A model generated the notes under the pieces. That model made no database searches, was not told the DNA's origin, and saw nothing but the letters and a program-made list of their open reading frames with translations. From Knoellia sp. S7-12 (GTDB taxonomy: Bacteria; Actinomycetota; Actinomycetes; Actinomycetales; Dermatophilaceae): a stretch of 64,000 bases of DNA. The stretch is from positions 3,100,001-3,164,000 of the forward strand of contig NZ_CP155449.1 in the NCBI RefSeq assembly GCF_040518285.1, in the 5' to 3' direction. The translations under genes and the position numbers were made by a program. Shown piece by piece: positions 33,976 through 45,123 of the stretch (position 1 is the first letter of the stretch; each line of letters starts with the position of its first letter).

Positions 33976-35142
33976 ATGCGAGTAGCCATGGTGACGGAGT
34001 CGTTCCTTCCCACGCTCAACGGCGTCACGACGAGCGTATGCCGGGTGGCCCAGTCCCTGCGTGCGCTCGGCCACGAGGCACTCATCATCGCGCCGGGCCC
34101 GGCTCCGGCGACGTTCGAGGGTTTCAAGGTCCGCGGACTCCCGTCGATCAACGTTCGCCAGTTCCCGACCGGGGTCCCGACGCCCGCGCTGCGCAGGACG
34201 CTCGAGGAGTTCGAGCCCGACGTCATCCACGCGGCCTCGCCGTTCGTGCTCGGTGCCCGGGCCCTTCAGCTCGCCGACCACACCGGCACCGCGGCCGTCG
34301 CGATCTATCAGACCGACATGCCGAGCTACCTCGCACAGCACGGCCCGGCCCGCCTCGGTGCCGGCGCCGCCAACGCCGCGTGGCGCTGGATCCGGCGCAT
34401 GCACGCGCACGCCGACCTCACCCTGGCCCCCTCCCGACCCACGCTCGCCGAGCTGCGCTCCCACGGGGTCCTGCGGACCGACCTCTGGGCACGCGGTGTC
34501 GACACGAGCCTGTTCTCCCCCCGCTGGCGCAGCGACGAGGGGACGCGCGAGCTGCGGCGGGCGCTCGCTCCCAGCGGTGAGATCCTCCTCGGCTATGTCG
34601 GTCGCCTCGCCCCCGAGAAGGAGCTGTGGCGCCTCACCGAGGTCGCGCAGATCCCCGGGACCCGGCTCGTCATCGTCGGTGACGGACCGAACCGCGCGCA
34701 GATCGGCGCCCAGCTCACCGAGGCAGTGGCCGCGATGCCGGGCCGCCCCAACCGGTCACCGGTCTTCCTCGGTCGCCAGTCCGGGGACGACCTGGCGCGC
34801 GCGTATGCCGCGTTCGACGTCTTCGTGCACACCGGCACGCGCGAGACCTTCGGCCAGACCCTCCAGGAGGCAGCCGCGTTCGGATTGCCTGTCGTGGCAC
34901 CGGCCCGTGGCGGCCCGCTCGACCTCGTTGACCACGGCCAGACCGGTCTGCTCTTCGACCCTGACCTGCCCGGTTCGCTCCATGACCACGTCGACGCCCT
35001 CGTGGGCGACCCGCGGTGGCGCGCAACCCTGGGGGCCAGAGCCGAGGAGGCCGTCCGCGGACGCTCGTGGGACAACCTCACCGAGCAGCTGGTGGGGCAC
35101 TACGAGGCGGCGCGCACTGCCCGCGCCCACCGCGCGGCCTGA
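33976..35142 (+). CDS. GT4 glycosyltransferase, MgtA/PimB-like GDP-mannose mannosyltransferase
   Basis: 388 residues of the GT-B fold. VAMVTESFLPTLNGVTTSVCR opens the acceptor domain and matches actinobacterial alpha-mannosyltransferases acting on glycolipids (MgtA/PimC and PimB types). The donor domain has GYVGRLAPEKEL, VIVGDGPNRAQI and the GT4 signature HTGTRETFGQTLQEAAAFGLPVVAPARGGPLDLV with the EX7E pair. No signal peptide or helix, so it works at the cytoplasmic membrane face. The neighbours manC and manA make its probable donor. Acceptor unknown: phosphatidylinositol mannosides, lipomannan or a diacylglycerol glycolipid are candidates. An ATG at 33976 with a GGAGG immediately before it is the best start. 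Confidence 0.85.
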   Translation: MRVAMVTESFLPTLNGVTTSVCRVAQSLRALGHEALIIAPGPAPATFEGFKVRGLPSINVRQFPTGVPTPALRRTLEEFEPDVIHAASPFVLGARALQLADHTGTAAVAIYQTDMPSYLAQHGPARLGAGAANAAWRWIRRMHAHADLTLAPSRPTLAELRSHGVLRTDLWARGVDTSLFSPRWRSDEGTRELRRALAPSGEILLGYVGRLAPEKELWRLTEVAQIPGTRLVIVGDGPNRAQIGAQLTEAVAAMPGRPNRSPVFLGRQSGDDLARAYAAFDVFVHTGTRETFGQTLQEAAAFGLPVVAPARGGPLDLVDHGQTGLLFDPDLPGSLHDHVDALVGDPRWRATLGARAEEAVRGRSWDNLTEQLVGHYEAARTARAHRAA

Positions 35143-35167
35143 GCTTGCCGATCGCCCACGTGGCGGT

Positions 35168-35761
35168 CTACTTCTGCGCGACGTGCGCCTGCCAGTCGGC
35201 GTAGGTCGGGAGCAGCCCGCTCGATCGCGCCTGCGCGAGCGTCGGAGCCGCCTCGTCCTTCGGCGAGAGAGTGACGTCCAGGCCTGCGGGAATGGGCAGG
35301 CCGATGTCAGGATCGAGTGGATGGATGCCGTGCTCACCCGTCGGGTTGTAGGCGGCGGTGCAGAGATACATCACCGTCGTCTCGTCCTCCAACGCGCAGA
35401 AGGCATGCCCCAGGCCCTCGGTGAGATAGACGGCCCGGCGTGAAGTGGTGTCGAGGAGCACCTCTTCCACGTGGCCGAACGTGGGTGAGCCTTGACGAAG
35501 GTCGACCGCGTAGTCGATGAGGGAACCGCTGAGAGCGGTGATGTATTTGCCCTGTCCCGGGGGGATGTCGGCGAAGTGGATGCCGCGCACTGTCCCCCGC
35601 GAGGACACGGAGACGTTGCTCTGCACGATGTCGGGTCGATGGCCGAGGTGCCCGGCGAGCTTGTCGCCGCGGAAGGACTCGAGGAAGACTCCCCGGTCAT
35701 CCGGGAACTGCCGTGGCGTGACGACGAAGGCGCCCTCGATGGCAAGCGGTTCGATCTGCAT
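35168..35761 (-). CDS. rfbC: dTDP-4-dehydrorhamnose 3,5-epimerase
   Basis: 197 residues of the RmlC cupin family, which epimerises the keto sugar at C3 and C5. FPDDRGVFLESFR, VQSNVSVSSRGTVRGIHF (catalytic His), the DLRQGSPTFG turn, YLTEGLGHAFCAL and YNPTGEHGIHPLDPDIGLPIP are all present. The start at 35761 overlaps the rfbA stop by one base (TGATG). It is convergent with the mannosyltransferase gene, 25 bases between stops. Together with rfbA, rfbB and rfbD within 3.4 kb it makes dTDP-L-rhamnose for wall linkage units or polysaccharide. Confidence 0.94.
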   Translation of the reverse strand: MQIEPLAIEGAFVVTPRQFPDDRGVFLESFRGDKLAGHLGHRPDIVQSNVSVSSRGTVRGIHFADIPPGQGKYITALSGSLIDYAVDLRQGSPTFGHVEEVLLDTTSRRAVYLTEGLGHAFCALEDETTVMYLCTAAYNPTGEHGIHPLDPDIGLPIPAGLDVTLSPKDEAAPTLAQARSSGLLPTYADWQAHVAQK

Positions 35762-36639
35762 CAGGACGTCCTGCGCCCTTCGGCCAGGCAGGCGTGGATG
35801 TAGCCGCCGTAGCCGCTCTTGATCAGAGTGTCGCCCAGTGCGGAGAACTGCGTGTCGTCGATCCAGCCCGCGCGCCAGGCGATCTCCTCGACACAACCGA
35901 TCTTGGTGCCTTGTCGCGCCTCGATGAGGTGGACGAACTGGCTGGCGTCCATGAGGCCCTCGAACGTGCCCGTGTCGAACCAGGCCGTTCCTCGCGGCAG
36001 GACGGTCACGGTGAGATCGCCGCGCTGGAGGTAGGCGTCATTGATGCCGGTGATCTCGAGCTCGCCACGGGCGCTGGGCTTGAGGTCGCGGGCGATCTGG
36101 ATGACGTCGTTGTCATAGAAGTACAAACCGGGCACGGCGTAGTTCGATTTGGGCTCGGACGGCTTCTCCTCGATGGAGATCACCCGTCCGTCGTCATCGA
36201 ACTCCACGACGCCGTATGCCGTGGGCTCACTGACGTGGTGAGCGAAGACGTGTCCGCCGGTCACGCCGGACAAGGTGCGCAGGGAGGTCCCGAGACCGGC
36301 GCCGTGGAAGATGTTGTCGCCAAGGACCAGGGCGACCGAGTCGTCGCCGATGAACTCGGCACCGATGATGAACGCCTGGGCGAGTCCATCAGGACTGGGC
36401 TGCTGCGCATACGAGATCTCGATGCCCCATTCGCGGCCGTCGCCGAGAAGCCTCACGAACTGCTCGCGGTCCAGGGGGGTGGTGATGATCAGAACCTCTT
36501 GGATCCCGGCCATCATCAGGGTGGAGAGCGGGTAGTAGACCATCGGCTTGTCATAGATCGGCATCAACTGTTTGCTGATGCCGCGAGTGATGGGGTGGAG
36601 CCGCGTGCCAGATCCCCCGGCCAGAATGATGCCCTTCAT
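35761..36639 (-). CDS. rfbA: Glucose-1-phosphate thymidylyltransferase
   Basis: 292 residues. It makes dTDP-glucose from glucose-1-phosphate and d[23 protein letters not shown] is the nucleotide-binding start, followed by [31 protein letters not shown] with the metal-binding Asp, and [16 protein letters not shown]. The size is that of the RmlA enzymes that are feedback-inhibited by dTDP-rhamnose. TAGGCT (36647-36652, complement) lies seven bases before the ATG, predicting a leaderless transcript. It is divergent from rfbB. Confidence 0.96.
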   Translation of the reverse strand: MKGIILAGGSGTRLHPITRGISKQLMPIYDKPMVYYPLSTLMMAGIQEVLIITTPLDREQFVRLLGDGREWGIEISYAQQPSPDGLAQAFIIGAEFIGDDSVALVLGDNIFHGAGLGTSLRTLSGVTGGHVFAHHVSEPTAYGVVEFDDDGRVISIEEKPSEPKSNYAVPGLYFYDNDVIQIARDLKPSARGELEITGINDAYLQRGDLTVTVLPRGTAWFDTGTFEGLMDASQFVHLIEARQGTKIGCVEEIAWRAGWIDDTQFSALGDTLIKSGYGGYIHACLAEGRRTS

Positions 36640-36653
36640 GCGCGCCAGCCTAG

Positions 36654-37714
<1,061 letters not shown>

Positions 37715-37715
<1 letters not shown>

Positions 37716-38569
37716 TGGCGCGCTGGCTCGTCACAGGCGCGGCCGGCATGCTCGCTCACGACCTGCTCCCCCGGCTTGCCGACGCCGGTCACGACGTCAC
37801 GGCCCTGCACCGCGCCGACCTCGACGTCACCGATGCGCAGGCGTGCGAGGCCGCCGTCGAGAGTCATGACGTCGTCGCCAACCTCGCCGCCTGGACCGCT
37901 GTCGACGATGCTGAGACCCGTGAGGCGGAGGCCTTCGCCGTCAACGCCGTCGGCCCCGCGAACCTCGCGGTCGCGTGCGCGCGCACCCAGGCGCGACTCG
38001 TCCACGTCTCGACCGACTACGTCTTCTCCGGCGACGCCACCACCCCGTATGCCGTGGACGCACCGATCGCTCCCCGCTCGGCCTACGGACGCACCAAGGC
38101 TGCAGGCGAGTGGGCGGTGCTCGCACACTGCCCGTCGGCGCTCGTCGTGCGCACGGCGTGGCTCTATGGTGCCGGGGGCTCGAACTTCGCGGCGACCATG
38201 GCCCGCCTCGCGGGTGAGCGCAAGACGCTGGCCGTAGTCGACGACCAGCAAGGGCAACCGACGTGGACCGTGGACCTCGCCGATGCCCTCGTCCGCCTCG
38301 TCGACGCCGACGCCCCCGGCGGCATCTGGCACGGCACCGGGAGCGGAGAGACGACGTGGTTCGACTTCGCCCGCGCGATCTTCGAGGAGCTGGGACTGGA
38401 CCCCGAGCGGGTCACGCCCACGACGACTGACGCGTTCCCACGGCCGGCTCCGCGGCCGGCATACTCCGTCCTCGGTCACGAACGATGGAGCGCCGCCGGA
38501 CTCGAGCCGTTGGCGAACTGGCGTGAAGCGCTCCGTCGGGCGGCCCCGACGGTGCTCCGCACGAGCTGA
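37715..38569 (+). CDS. rfbD: dTDP-4-dehydrorhamnose reductase
   Basis: 284 residues. WLVTGAAGMLAHDL binds NADPH, VVANLAAWTAVDDAE, VHVSTDYVFSGD, and SAYGRTKAAGEWAV with YxxxK are the RmlD signatures, followed by LVVRTAWLYG and DDQQGQPTW. It completes dTDP-L-rhamnose. Translation is coupled to rfbB through a one-base overlap. Its stop lies just two bases from the stop of the convergent YihY gene, leaving no room for a terminator. Confidence 0.95.
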
Positions 38570-38571
38570 GG

Positions 38572-39705
38572 TCAGCGGCGGGCAGTGATGCCGCGCAGGA
38601 CCCTGCCCGCGAGGCTGAGTCCTGCCGCGACTGACGCACCGAGGGCCACGCCAAGGGCGAGGTTGAGCCGGTCGTCTGCGCGCTTTGCGGTGGGTGGCAC
38701 GACTGCGTCGGTATGCCGTTCGGCCGGGTTCGACTCAGGCGGCACTCCCAGCCAGACCGGGTCAGGCGCGCCGGGGGTGAGCGCAGCCGAGACCGGCAGC
38801 TCAGGACCCTCGGCCAGTTTGGTGCGCTGGCCTTCGGTGAGGTCCGCAACAGCCTCGGGCTCGAGCGAGTTGGCGCTCCACGCTGCCGCGAGCAGGACGA
38901 CGCGGGACATGAAGTTGAGCCACGCGAGGAGGCCCACGACCACGGCGATCGACGCGAAGAGAGGGTTGCTCGTCGTGCCGGCGATGAGGGTGGTGCCCAG
39001 AACCTTGAGAAGGGTGAGGCCAATGCCGCCGACGACCGCGCCACCCACGAGACCACGCCGGGGTATGTCGACGCCAGAGAGCAACCGCAACATCACGATC
39101 ACGACCAGACCGTCGAGCCCGGCTCCGACGACGAACGCGATGAGGCTGAGCAGCCACTGTTGACCGCCGAGCCCGACCTGCTCGGCGATCCATGAGGTTG
39201 TCGCACCAGCGACGCCGGTGACCGCTGCCGACACCACGATTGCGAGCCCGAGAATGAAGAGCACCCCGAGGTCACGCAGCTTGGTCGTGACAAAGTTCCC
39301 AGGGGTCCCCTCAGCGCCGAAGATCGCCCGGATTCCGTCACGCAGGGCACCAAGCCATCCCAGTCCGGCGAGGAGCAGACCGCCCAGCCCGACGAGTCCC
39401 GTGACGGTCAGGGTGTCGCCCGACGGAACCGTCAGCGGGATGAGGCCCTCACCAGAGCCGTCCTGGATGAAGCCGGGCAGTGTGTCGTTCAGGTAGTCAC
39501 TGATCTGGCCAAGCCACTGCGGGTTGTCCTGGAGGAGGAATCCGAAGACGGTGAACGCCAGCGCCACTGCCGGGAAGATCGAGAAGAACGCGAAGTAGGT
39601 GACGCCACCGGCGAGCAGGTTGCCCCGCGCGTCTCCATATCTCTTCCAGGCATGCCAGAGGCGAGTCCGCTGCAGGGCAGCCCACAACTGTTTGACCCGG
39701 TCCAT
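38572..39705 (-). CDS. YihY/BrkB-family inner membrane protein
   Basis: 377 residues. About six helices, starting with the family segment GNLLAGGVTYFAFFSIFPAVALAF and FGFLLQ, then VTGLVGLGGLLLAGLGWLGALRDG (typical W..L..G.. region), LGVLFILGLAIVVSAAV and RRGLVGGAVVGGIGLTLLKVLG. The C-terminal 100 residues are a Pro-rich cytosolic tail ending in another hydrophobic stretch (LGVALGASVAAGLSLAG). The family was once called ribonuclease BN by mistake; a transport or envelope role is suspected. A GGAGGG precedes the ATG. It is followed closely on the same strand by nothing, since the next gene is convergent. Confidence 0.88.
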   Translation of the reverse strand: MDRVKQLWAALQRTRLWHAWKRYGDARGNLLAGGVTYFAFFSIFPAVALAFTVFGFLLQDNPQWLGQISDYLNDTLPGFIQDGSGEGLIPLTVPSGDTLTVTGLVGLGGLLLAGLGWLGALRDGIRAIFGAEGTPGNFVTTKLRDLGVLFILGLAIVVSAAVTGVAGATTSWIAEQVGLGGQQWLLSLIAFVVGAGLDGLVVIVMLRLLSGVDIPRRGLVGGAVVGGIGLTLLKVLGTTLIAGTTSNPLFASIAVVVGLLAWLNFMSRVVLLAAAWSANSLEPEAVADLTEGQRTKLAEGPELPVSAALTPGAPDPVWLGVPPESNPAERHTDAVVPPTAKRADDRLNLALGVALGASVAAGLSLAGRVLRGITARR

Positions 39706-39708
39706 GAC

Positions 39709-40221
39709 TCAGCCCTCCAGGGCGAACGAGGACAGCGGACCCCACACGCCGTCATCGGTCTGGTGATAGAGCTCGAAAGCCGCCACCTCGATGGTGCACC
39801 GGAAGTCGACCAGCCCGTCGAAGGCAGCGTCGAGCTGCTCCTCGCCGAGGTTGTGGGCGATGGTGACGTGCGGGTGGTAGTTGAAGTCGAGGTGCCGCTC
39901 GACTGGGCCGTTGCGGACAGCGGTCTCGATGAGCTCGCACTGCGAGATACCCGAGGACACCTGCACGAAGACCACCGGCGACAGGGGTCGGAAGGTGCCC
40001 GTCCCCGAGAGGGTCATTTGGAACGGTGCGTGCGCCGCGGCAACGACCTCGAGGTGTTTCTCGAAGGCGGCCAGCGACGGCTCGTCGATCTCGGTCGGGG
40101 GGAGCAGCGTGATGTGCGGCGGGATGAACCGGGCGAGGGGGTCGCCGACCCGCTCTCGCGCAGCCTGCAGCACGGACCCGTGGGGTTCGGGAACCGTGAT
40201 CGCCACGCCGTGGGTGGGCAT
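39709..40221 (-). CDS. 2'-5' RNA ligase / 2H phosphoesterase family protein
   Basis: 170 residues with the two His-x-Thr motifs that define 2H phosphoesterases: PPHITLLPP near residue 40 and HPHVTIAHN near residue 122. These form a symmetrical active site that acts on 2',3'-cyclic or 2',5'-linked phosphodiesters. The physiological substrate in bacteria is not settled. The start at 40221 is chosen because homology begins with MPTHGVAITVPEPHG and TAGGGT (40229-40234, complement) lies seven bases upstream. That hexamer overlaps the last bases of trpS. Three bases separate it from the YihY gene. Confidence 0.84.
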   Translation of the reverse strand: MPTHGVAITVPEPHGSVLQAARERVGDPLARFIPPHITLLPPTEIDEPSLAAFEKHLEVVAAAHAPFQMTLSGTGTFRPLSPVVFVQVSSGISQCELIETAVRNGPVERHLDFNYHPHVTIAHNLGEEQLDAAFDGLVDFRCTIEVAAFELYHQTDDGVWGPLSSFALEG

Positions 40222-40231
40222 GCGCTCGACC

Positions 40232-41254
40232 CTATCGGGCTGCGGGCAGGAGTCCGACGCGCTCGCGCACCCGCACCATCGTCGACTGGGCGACGCCACG
40301 CGCGCGCTCGGCACCGGAAGCGAGGATCCGGTCGAGCTCGGCCGGGTCGTCGAGCAGCTCGGCCATCCGAACCTGGAAGGGCTCGATGGCGGCGACGACG
40401 ACGTCGGCCACCTCCTTCTTGAGGTCGCCATAGCCGCGGCCAACGAACGACGACTCCAGCTCGTCGATCGACTGACCGGACAGCGTCGAGTGGATGATGA
40501 GCAGGTTGGAGACCCCGGCCTTGTTCGCGACGTCGTAGCGGATCTCGGCCTCGGTGTCCGTCACCGCCGACCGGATGTTCTTGGCGATCTTGGCGGGATC
40601 CTGCATGAGGTCGATGAGGCCCTTGGGTGACGAGCCCGTCTTGGACATCTTGGACGTGGGGTCCTGCAGGTCCATGATCTTGGCCGAACCCTTGACGATG
40701 TAGGGCTCGGGCACAACGAGGGCCTCGCCGAAGCGGGTGTTGAAGCGCCCGGCGAGATCACGCGTGATCTCGAGGTGCTGGCGTTGGTCCTCACCGACGG
40801 GGACGAAGGCCGTGTCGTACAGGAGGATGTCGGCCGCCATGAGCATCGGATAGGTCAGCAGGCCCACGTTGGCGCTCTGCCCCTTGGCGGTCTTGTCCTT
40901 GAACTGCGTCATGCGGCGCGCCTCGCCGTCGCCGGTCAGGCAGTTCATGACCCAGCCGAGCTCGGCGTGCTCGGGAACGTGGCTCTGGCAGAACAGCGAC
41001 GACCGCTGCGGGTCGACGCCACCAGCGATGAACTGGGCCACTGTCTTGCGGGTTCGCTCGCGCAGCACCTCCGGGTCGGTGGGCACCGTCAGCGCGTGCA
41101 GGTCGGCGACGAAGTAGAAGGCGTCGTGGTCGTCCTGCAGCTTCACCCAGTTGACCAGTGCCCCGAGGTAGTTGCCGATGTGGAGGGAGTCACTGGTGGG
41201 CTGCATCCCGGAGAGGATCCGGGGAGCCGCCTGGGGGGTCTCAGGTGCGGACAT
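40232..41254 (-). CDS. trpS: Tryptophanyl-tRNA synthetase
   Basis: This class I aminoacyl-tRNA synthetase charges tRNA(Trp). The ATP site HIGNYLGAL (HIGH variant) is near residue 24; [15 protein letters not shown] recognises Trp and [19 protein letters not shown] holds the KMSKS loop in the KMSKT form. The remaining C-terminal helical domain is complete, and the 340-residue length is usual. An ATG nine bases upstream (41263) is possible, but CACAAT (41262-41267, complement) lies seven bases before the ATG at 41254 and includes that codon, so I chose the shorter form. It is divergent from galK. Confidence 0.95.
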   Translation of the reverse strand: MSAPETPQAAPRILSGMQPTSDSLHIGNYLGALVNWVKLQDDHDAFYFVADLHALTVPTDPEVLRERTRKTVAQFIAGGVDPQRSSLFCQSHVPEHAELGWVMNCLTGDGEARRMTQFKDKTAKGQSANVGLLTYPMLMAADILLYDTAFVPVGEDQRQHLEITRDLAGRFNTRFGEALVVPEPYIVKGSAKIMDLQDPTSKMSKTGSSPKGLIDLMQDPAKIAKNIRSAVTDTEAEIRYDVANKAGVSNLLIIHSTLSGQSIDELESSFVGRGYGDLKKEVADVVVAAIEPFQVRMAELLDDPAELDRILASGAERARGVAQSTMVRVRERVGLLPAAR

Positions 41255-41282
41255 GCGCGTCATTGTGTCAGGTGCCCACCCC

Positions 41283-41288
41283 TAGACT
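41283..41288 (+). promoter_or_regulatory. Predicted -10 element of galK, leaderless
   Basis: TAGACT ends six bases before the GTG at 41295. The divergent trpS -10 (41262-41267 complement) is only 15 bases away, so the two promoters overlap face to back. Confidence 0.52.
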
Positions 41289-41294
41289 CGCACC

Positions 41295-42449
<1,155 letters not shown>

Positions 42450-42462
42450 GCAACTGGTTTCG

Positions 42463-43272
42463 TCAGTCCAGGGTGAGGTCGTAGTCGATCATCAGGGGTG
42501 CGTGGTCACTCCACCGCTCGGCGTATGCCGCCGCGCGGCCGACCTCCGCACGCGTCGCGAGCTTCGCGAGCGGCGCACTCGCGAACTGGTAGTCGATGCG
42601 CCACCCGGCGTCGTTGTCGAAGGCCTTGCCGCGCCACGACCACCACGTGTAGGGCCCGGGGCCCGGGCCGTGGAGCGTGCGGTGGACGTCCACATAGCCG
42701 TGCTCCCGGATCCACCGGTCGAGGTGCGCCTGCTCCTGTGGGAGGAACCCGGACTTGCCGGTGTTGCCCTTCCAGTTCTTCAGGTCGTGCGCGGAGTGGC
42801 AGATGTTGAGATCACCGGTGAGGACGGCATACCCGTTGTCCTCACCGAGGCGAGCGAGGCGGGAGCCGACAGCATCCAGGAACCGGAACTTCTCGTCCTG
42901 CTTCGGGGTGAGTGACTCCCCCGTATGGACGTAAGCCGAGATCACGGTCACGGGCCCGTCAGGTCCTCGGACGTCGACCTCGAGCCAGCGGCCAGCATCG
43001 GTGAACTCCGCGGGGCCGATGTCGCTGCTCACCCGAAGCGGGGGCTGACGCGTGAGGACGGCCACCCCGGCGTGCCCCTTGGTGCGACCCTGCGTGGAGC
43101 TGACGTGCCATGCGTCGAGACCGCCTTGGGTGAGCACGTCGCGCAACTGATCATCGGACGCTCGCACCTCCTGTAGTGCGATGACGTCGGCGTGCTGGTC
43201 GACGAGCCAGCCGAGGCCACCCCTCCGGGCCGCGGCGCGAATTCCGTTGACGTTGGCTGAGATGAGACGCAC
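42463..43272 (-). CDS. xthA: Exodeoxyribonuclease III
   Basis: 269 residues of the AP-endonuclease/EEP family. ISANVNGIRAAARRGG opens the fold, DVIALQEVRA has the metal-binding Glu, YAVLTGDLNICHSAHDLKNWKGN carries the catalytic Asp-Asn, and WRIDYQFAS with WSDHAPLMI has the final Asp-His. It cuts DNA at abasic sites and trims 3' blocks in base excision repair. The GTG at 43272 is preceded by TACTCT (43279-43284, complement) at six bases; upstream in-frame sequence has no homology. Confidence 0.94.
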   Translation of the reverse strand: MRLISANVNGIRAAARRGGLGWLVDQHADVIALQEVRASDDQLRDVLTQGGLDAWHVSSTQGRTKGHAGVAVLTRQPPLRVSSDIGPAEFTDAGRWLEVDVRGPDGPVTVISAYVHTGESLTPKQDEKFRFLDAVGSRLARLGEDNGYAVLTGDLNICHSAHDLKNWKGNTGKSGFLPQEQAHLDRWIREHGYVDVHRTLHGPGPGPYTWWSWRGKAFDNDAGWRIDYQFASAPLAKLATRAEVGRAAAYAERWSDHAPLMIDYDLTLD

Positions 43273-43278
43273 CCGATG

Positions 43279-43284
43279 AGAGTA
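43279..43284 (-). promoter_or_regulatory. Predicted -10 element of xthA, leaderless
   Basis: The minus strand reads TACTCT, six bases, then the GTG at 43272. Confidence 0.52.
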
Positions 43285-43357
43285 GTCATCGCGGCAGTCC
43301 GGGACGACATGGCTCCGAAGTGCCACACCGACGCGGCCACCGGTGGATGATGTGGGG

Positions 43358-44509
43358 GTGACCGACCGCATCCACCTCTCGCGCGCCCATGTCACCGAGG
43401 TCGAGGAGACGTACGTCCTCGAGGCGTTGCGTTCCGGCTGGGTCGCTCCACTCGGGCCGATGGTGGACCGCTTCGAACGCGAGATCGCGCACCGATGCGG
43501 CGTTCAGGGCGCCTTGGCGCTCTCGTCCGGCACGGCGGCGCTGCATCTTGCCCTCCTTGATGTCGGTGCCCGGCCAGGGACGTTCGTGGTGTTGCCGACC
43601 ATGACGTTCGCCGCCTCGGCCAACGCCGTCGCCTACACCGGCGCCGAACCCGTCTTCGTCGACTCCGGCGCAGACGCGAACGTCGACGTCGAACTCCTCC
43701 TCGAGACGGTACGTGCCCTGCAGCTCGAAGGGCTGACGGTGGCTGCGGTCATGACCGTCGACCTCTTCGGTCGATGCTGCGACTACACCGCCCTCGAAGA
43801 ACCCCTGGCCGCGCTCGGCGTGCCCCTGATCGAGGACGCTGCCGAGGCTCTGGGTGCCGGGCACGGTGCTCGGGCAGCGGGTTCCTTCGGTCGCGCGGCC
43901 GCCCTGTCCTTCAACGGCAACAAGATCATGACCACGTCTGGGGGCGGGATGCTGCTCAGCGACGATGCCGAGCTGCTTGACCGAGCCCGCTATCTGTCAA
44001 CGCAGGCTCGACAACCGGCTCCGTGGTACGAACACACCGAGATTGGCTACAACTACCGGATGTCCAACATCCTGGCCGCCCTCGGCGTCGGCCAGCTCGA
44101 GCGGCTGGACTCGATGATCGGGCGACGACGAGAGATCCGGCAGCGCTATGTGGACGGACTCGCGGACATCGACGGCGTCGCGGTGCTCACCGGTTCTGAC
44201 ACCCAGCCCAACCCTGACTCCGAGGCGAACGACAACCACTGGCTCACGTGCATCACCCTCGACCCGACCCGGGTCGACGCCAACCCGACAACACTGATGG
44301 CGGGCCTCGACGCAGTGGGGATCGAGGCACGCCATCTGTGGAAGCCGATGCACCTCCAGCCGGTCCACAGGGGTCGTCGGACCCGGCTCACCGGCGTCAG
44401 TGAGCAGCTCTTTGACACCGGCGTCACGCTCCCGTCGGGTTCCGAGCTCGACGACGAGCAGATCGACAGGGTCATCAGGGAGACCCGATCGATCCTCCAC
44501 ACGCGATGA
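43358..44509 (+). CDS. DegT/DnrJ/EryC1-family sugar aminotransferase (PglE-like)
   Basis: About 383 residues. A PLP enzyme that aminates a 4-keto sugar nucleotide. ALALSSGTAALHLALL binds the cofactor phosphate, DAAEALGAG carries the PLP-pyridine Asp, and SFNGNKIMTTSGGGML has the Schiff-base Lys. WYEHTEIGYNYRMSNILAALG, and the C-terminal ARHLWKPMHLQP, are typical of PglE/LegC-type enzymes. With the phosphoglycosyltransferase and acetyltransferase downstream, the likely product is a 4-acetamido sugar such as N,N'-diacetylbacillosamine. The GTG at 43358 follows a GATGAT hexamer by six bases. The 4,6-dehydratase that would supply its substrate (PglF) is not in the window. Confidence 0.86.
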   Translation: MTDRIHLSRAHVTEVEETYVLEALRSGWVAPLGPMVDRFEREIAHRCGVQGALALSSGTAALHLALLDVGARPGTFVVLPTMTFAASANAVAYTGAEPVFVDSGADANVDVELLLETVRALQLEGLTVAAVMTVDLFGRCCDYTALEEPLAALGVPLIEDAAEALGAGHGARAAGSFGRAAALSFNGNKIMTTSGGGMLLSDDAELLDRARYLSTQARQPAPWYEHTEIGYNYRMSNILAALGVGQLERLDSMIGRRREIRQRYVDGLADIDGVAVLTGSDTQPNPDSEANDNHWLTCITLDPTRVDANPTTLMAGLDAVGIEARHLWKPMHLQPVHRGRRTRLTGVSEQLFDTGVTLPSGSELDDEQIDRVIRETRSILHTR

Positions 44510-45123
44510 GACGCCTCGATGCGAAGAGGCTGTTCGACCTGACGCTCACCGTGCCAGCGTTCGTCCTCTCCTTGCCGCTCCAAGCCTGCGTCGCGGTTGC
44601 GGTCCGTCGAACTCTGGGCTCGCCCGTGGTGTTCACCCAAGAACGTCCCGGCTTGGACGGGCGCGTGTTCGTCATGCGCAAGTTCCGCACCATGCTCGAA
44701 CCAGACCCGGCCAGGGGTCTCGTCTCCGACGCGGACCGCCTCACTCCGTTCGGGGTGTTTTTGCGATCGACGAGCCTCGACGAACTGCCGACATTGTGGA
44801 ACATATTGCGCGGAGACATGTCGATCGTCGGCCCGCGGCCGCTGCTCGTCCGCTACCTGGACCGCTACTCACCCGAGCAGGCGCGGCGACACGAGGTGAG
44901 ACCGGGGCTGACCGGTCTGGCCCAGGTGAGTGGGCGCAATGCCCTCAGCTGGGAGCAACGACTCGCTCTCGACGTCGATTACGTCGACCACCACTCCCTG
45001 GGCGGAGACCTCATGATCATCGCGCGCACCGTTTCTGCCGTACTGCGCCGCGACGGAATCTCGGCCCAAGGAAGCGTCACGATGCCTGAATTCATGGGGA
45101 GCGTCGAAGTGGAGGGCAACTGA
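44506..45123 (+). CDS. Phosphoglycosyltransferase (PglC-like, monotopic)
   Basis: 205 residues. One N-terminal hydrophobic re-entrant helix (DLTLTVPAFVLSLPLQACVAVAV) anchors the protein. The catalytic core has PVVFTQERPGLDGRVFVMRKFRTM, RSTSLDELPTLWNILRGDMSIVGPRPLL (with the Asp-Glu catalytic pair in SLDELP) and RPGLTGLAQVSGRN. This small form transfers a sugar-phosphate from a UDP-sugar to undecaprenyl phosphate at the cytosolic face, starting a lipid-linked glycan. It overlaps the aminotransferase by ATGA, and its stop meets the acetyltransferase start. Confidence 0.92.
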   Translation: MRRLDAKRLFDLTLTVPAFVLSLPLQACVAVAVRRTLGSPVVFTQERPGLDGRVFVMRKFRTMLEPDPARGLVSDADRLTPFGVFLRSTSLDELPTLWNILRGDMSIVGPRPLLVRYLDRYSPEQARRHEVRPGLTGLAQVSGRNALSWEQRLALDVDYVDHHSLGGDLMIIARTVSAVLRRDGISAQGSVTMPEFMGSVEVEGN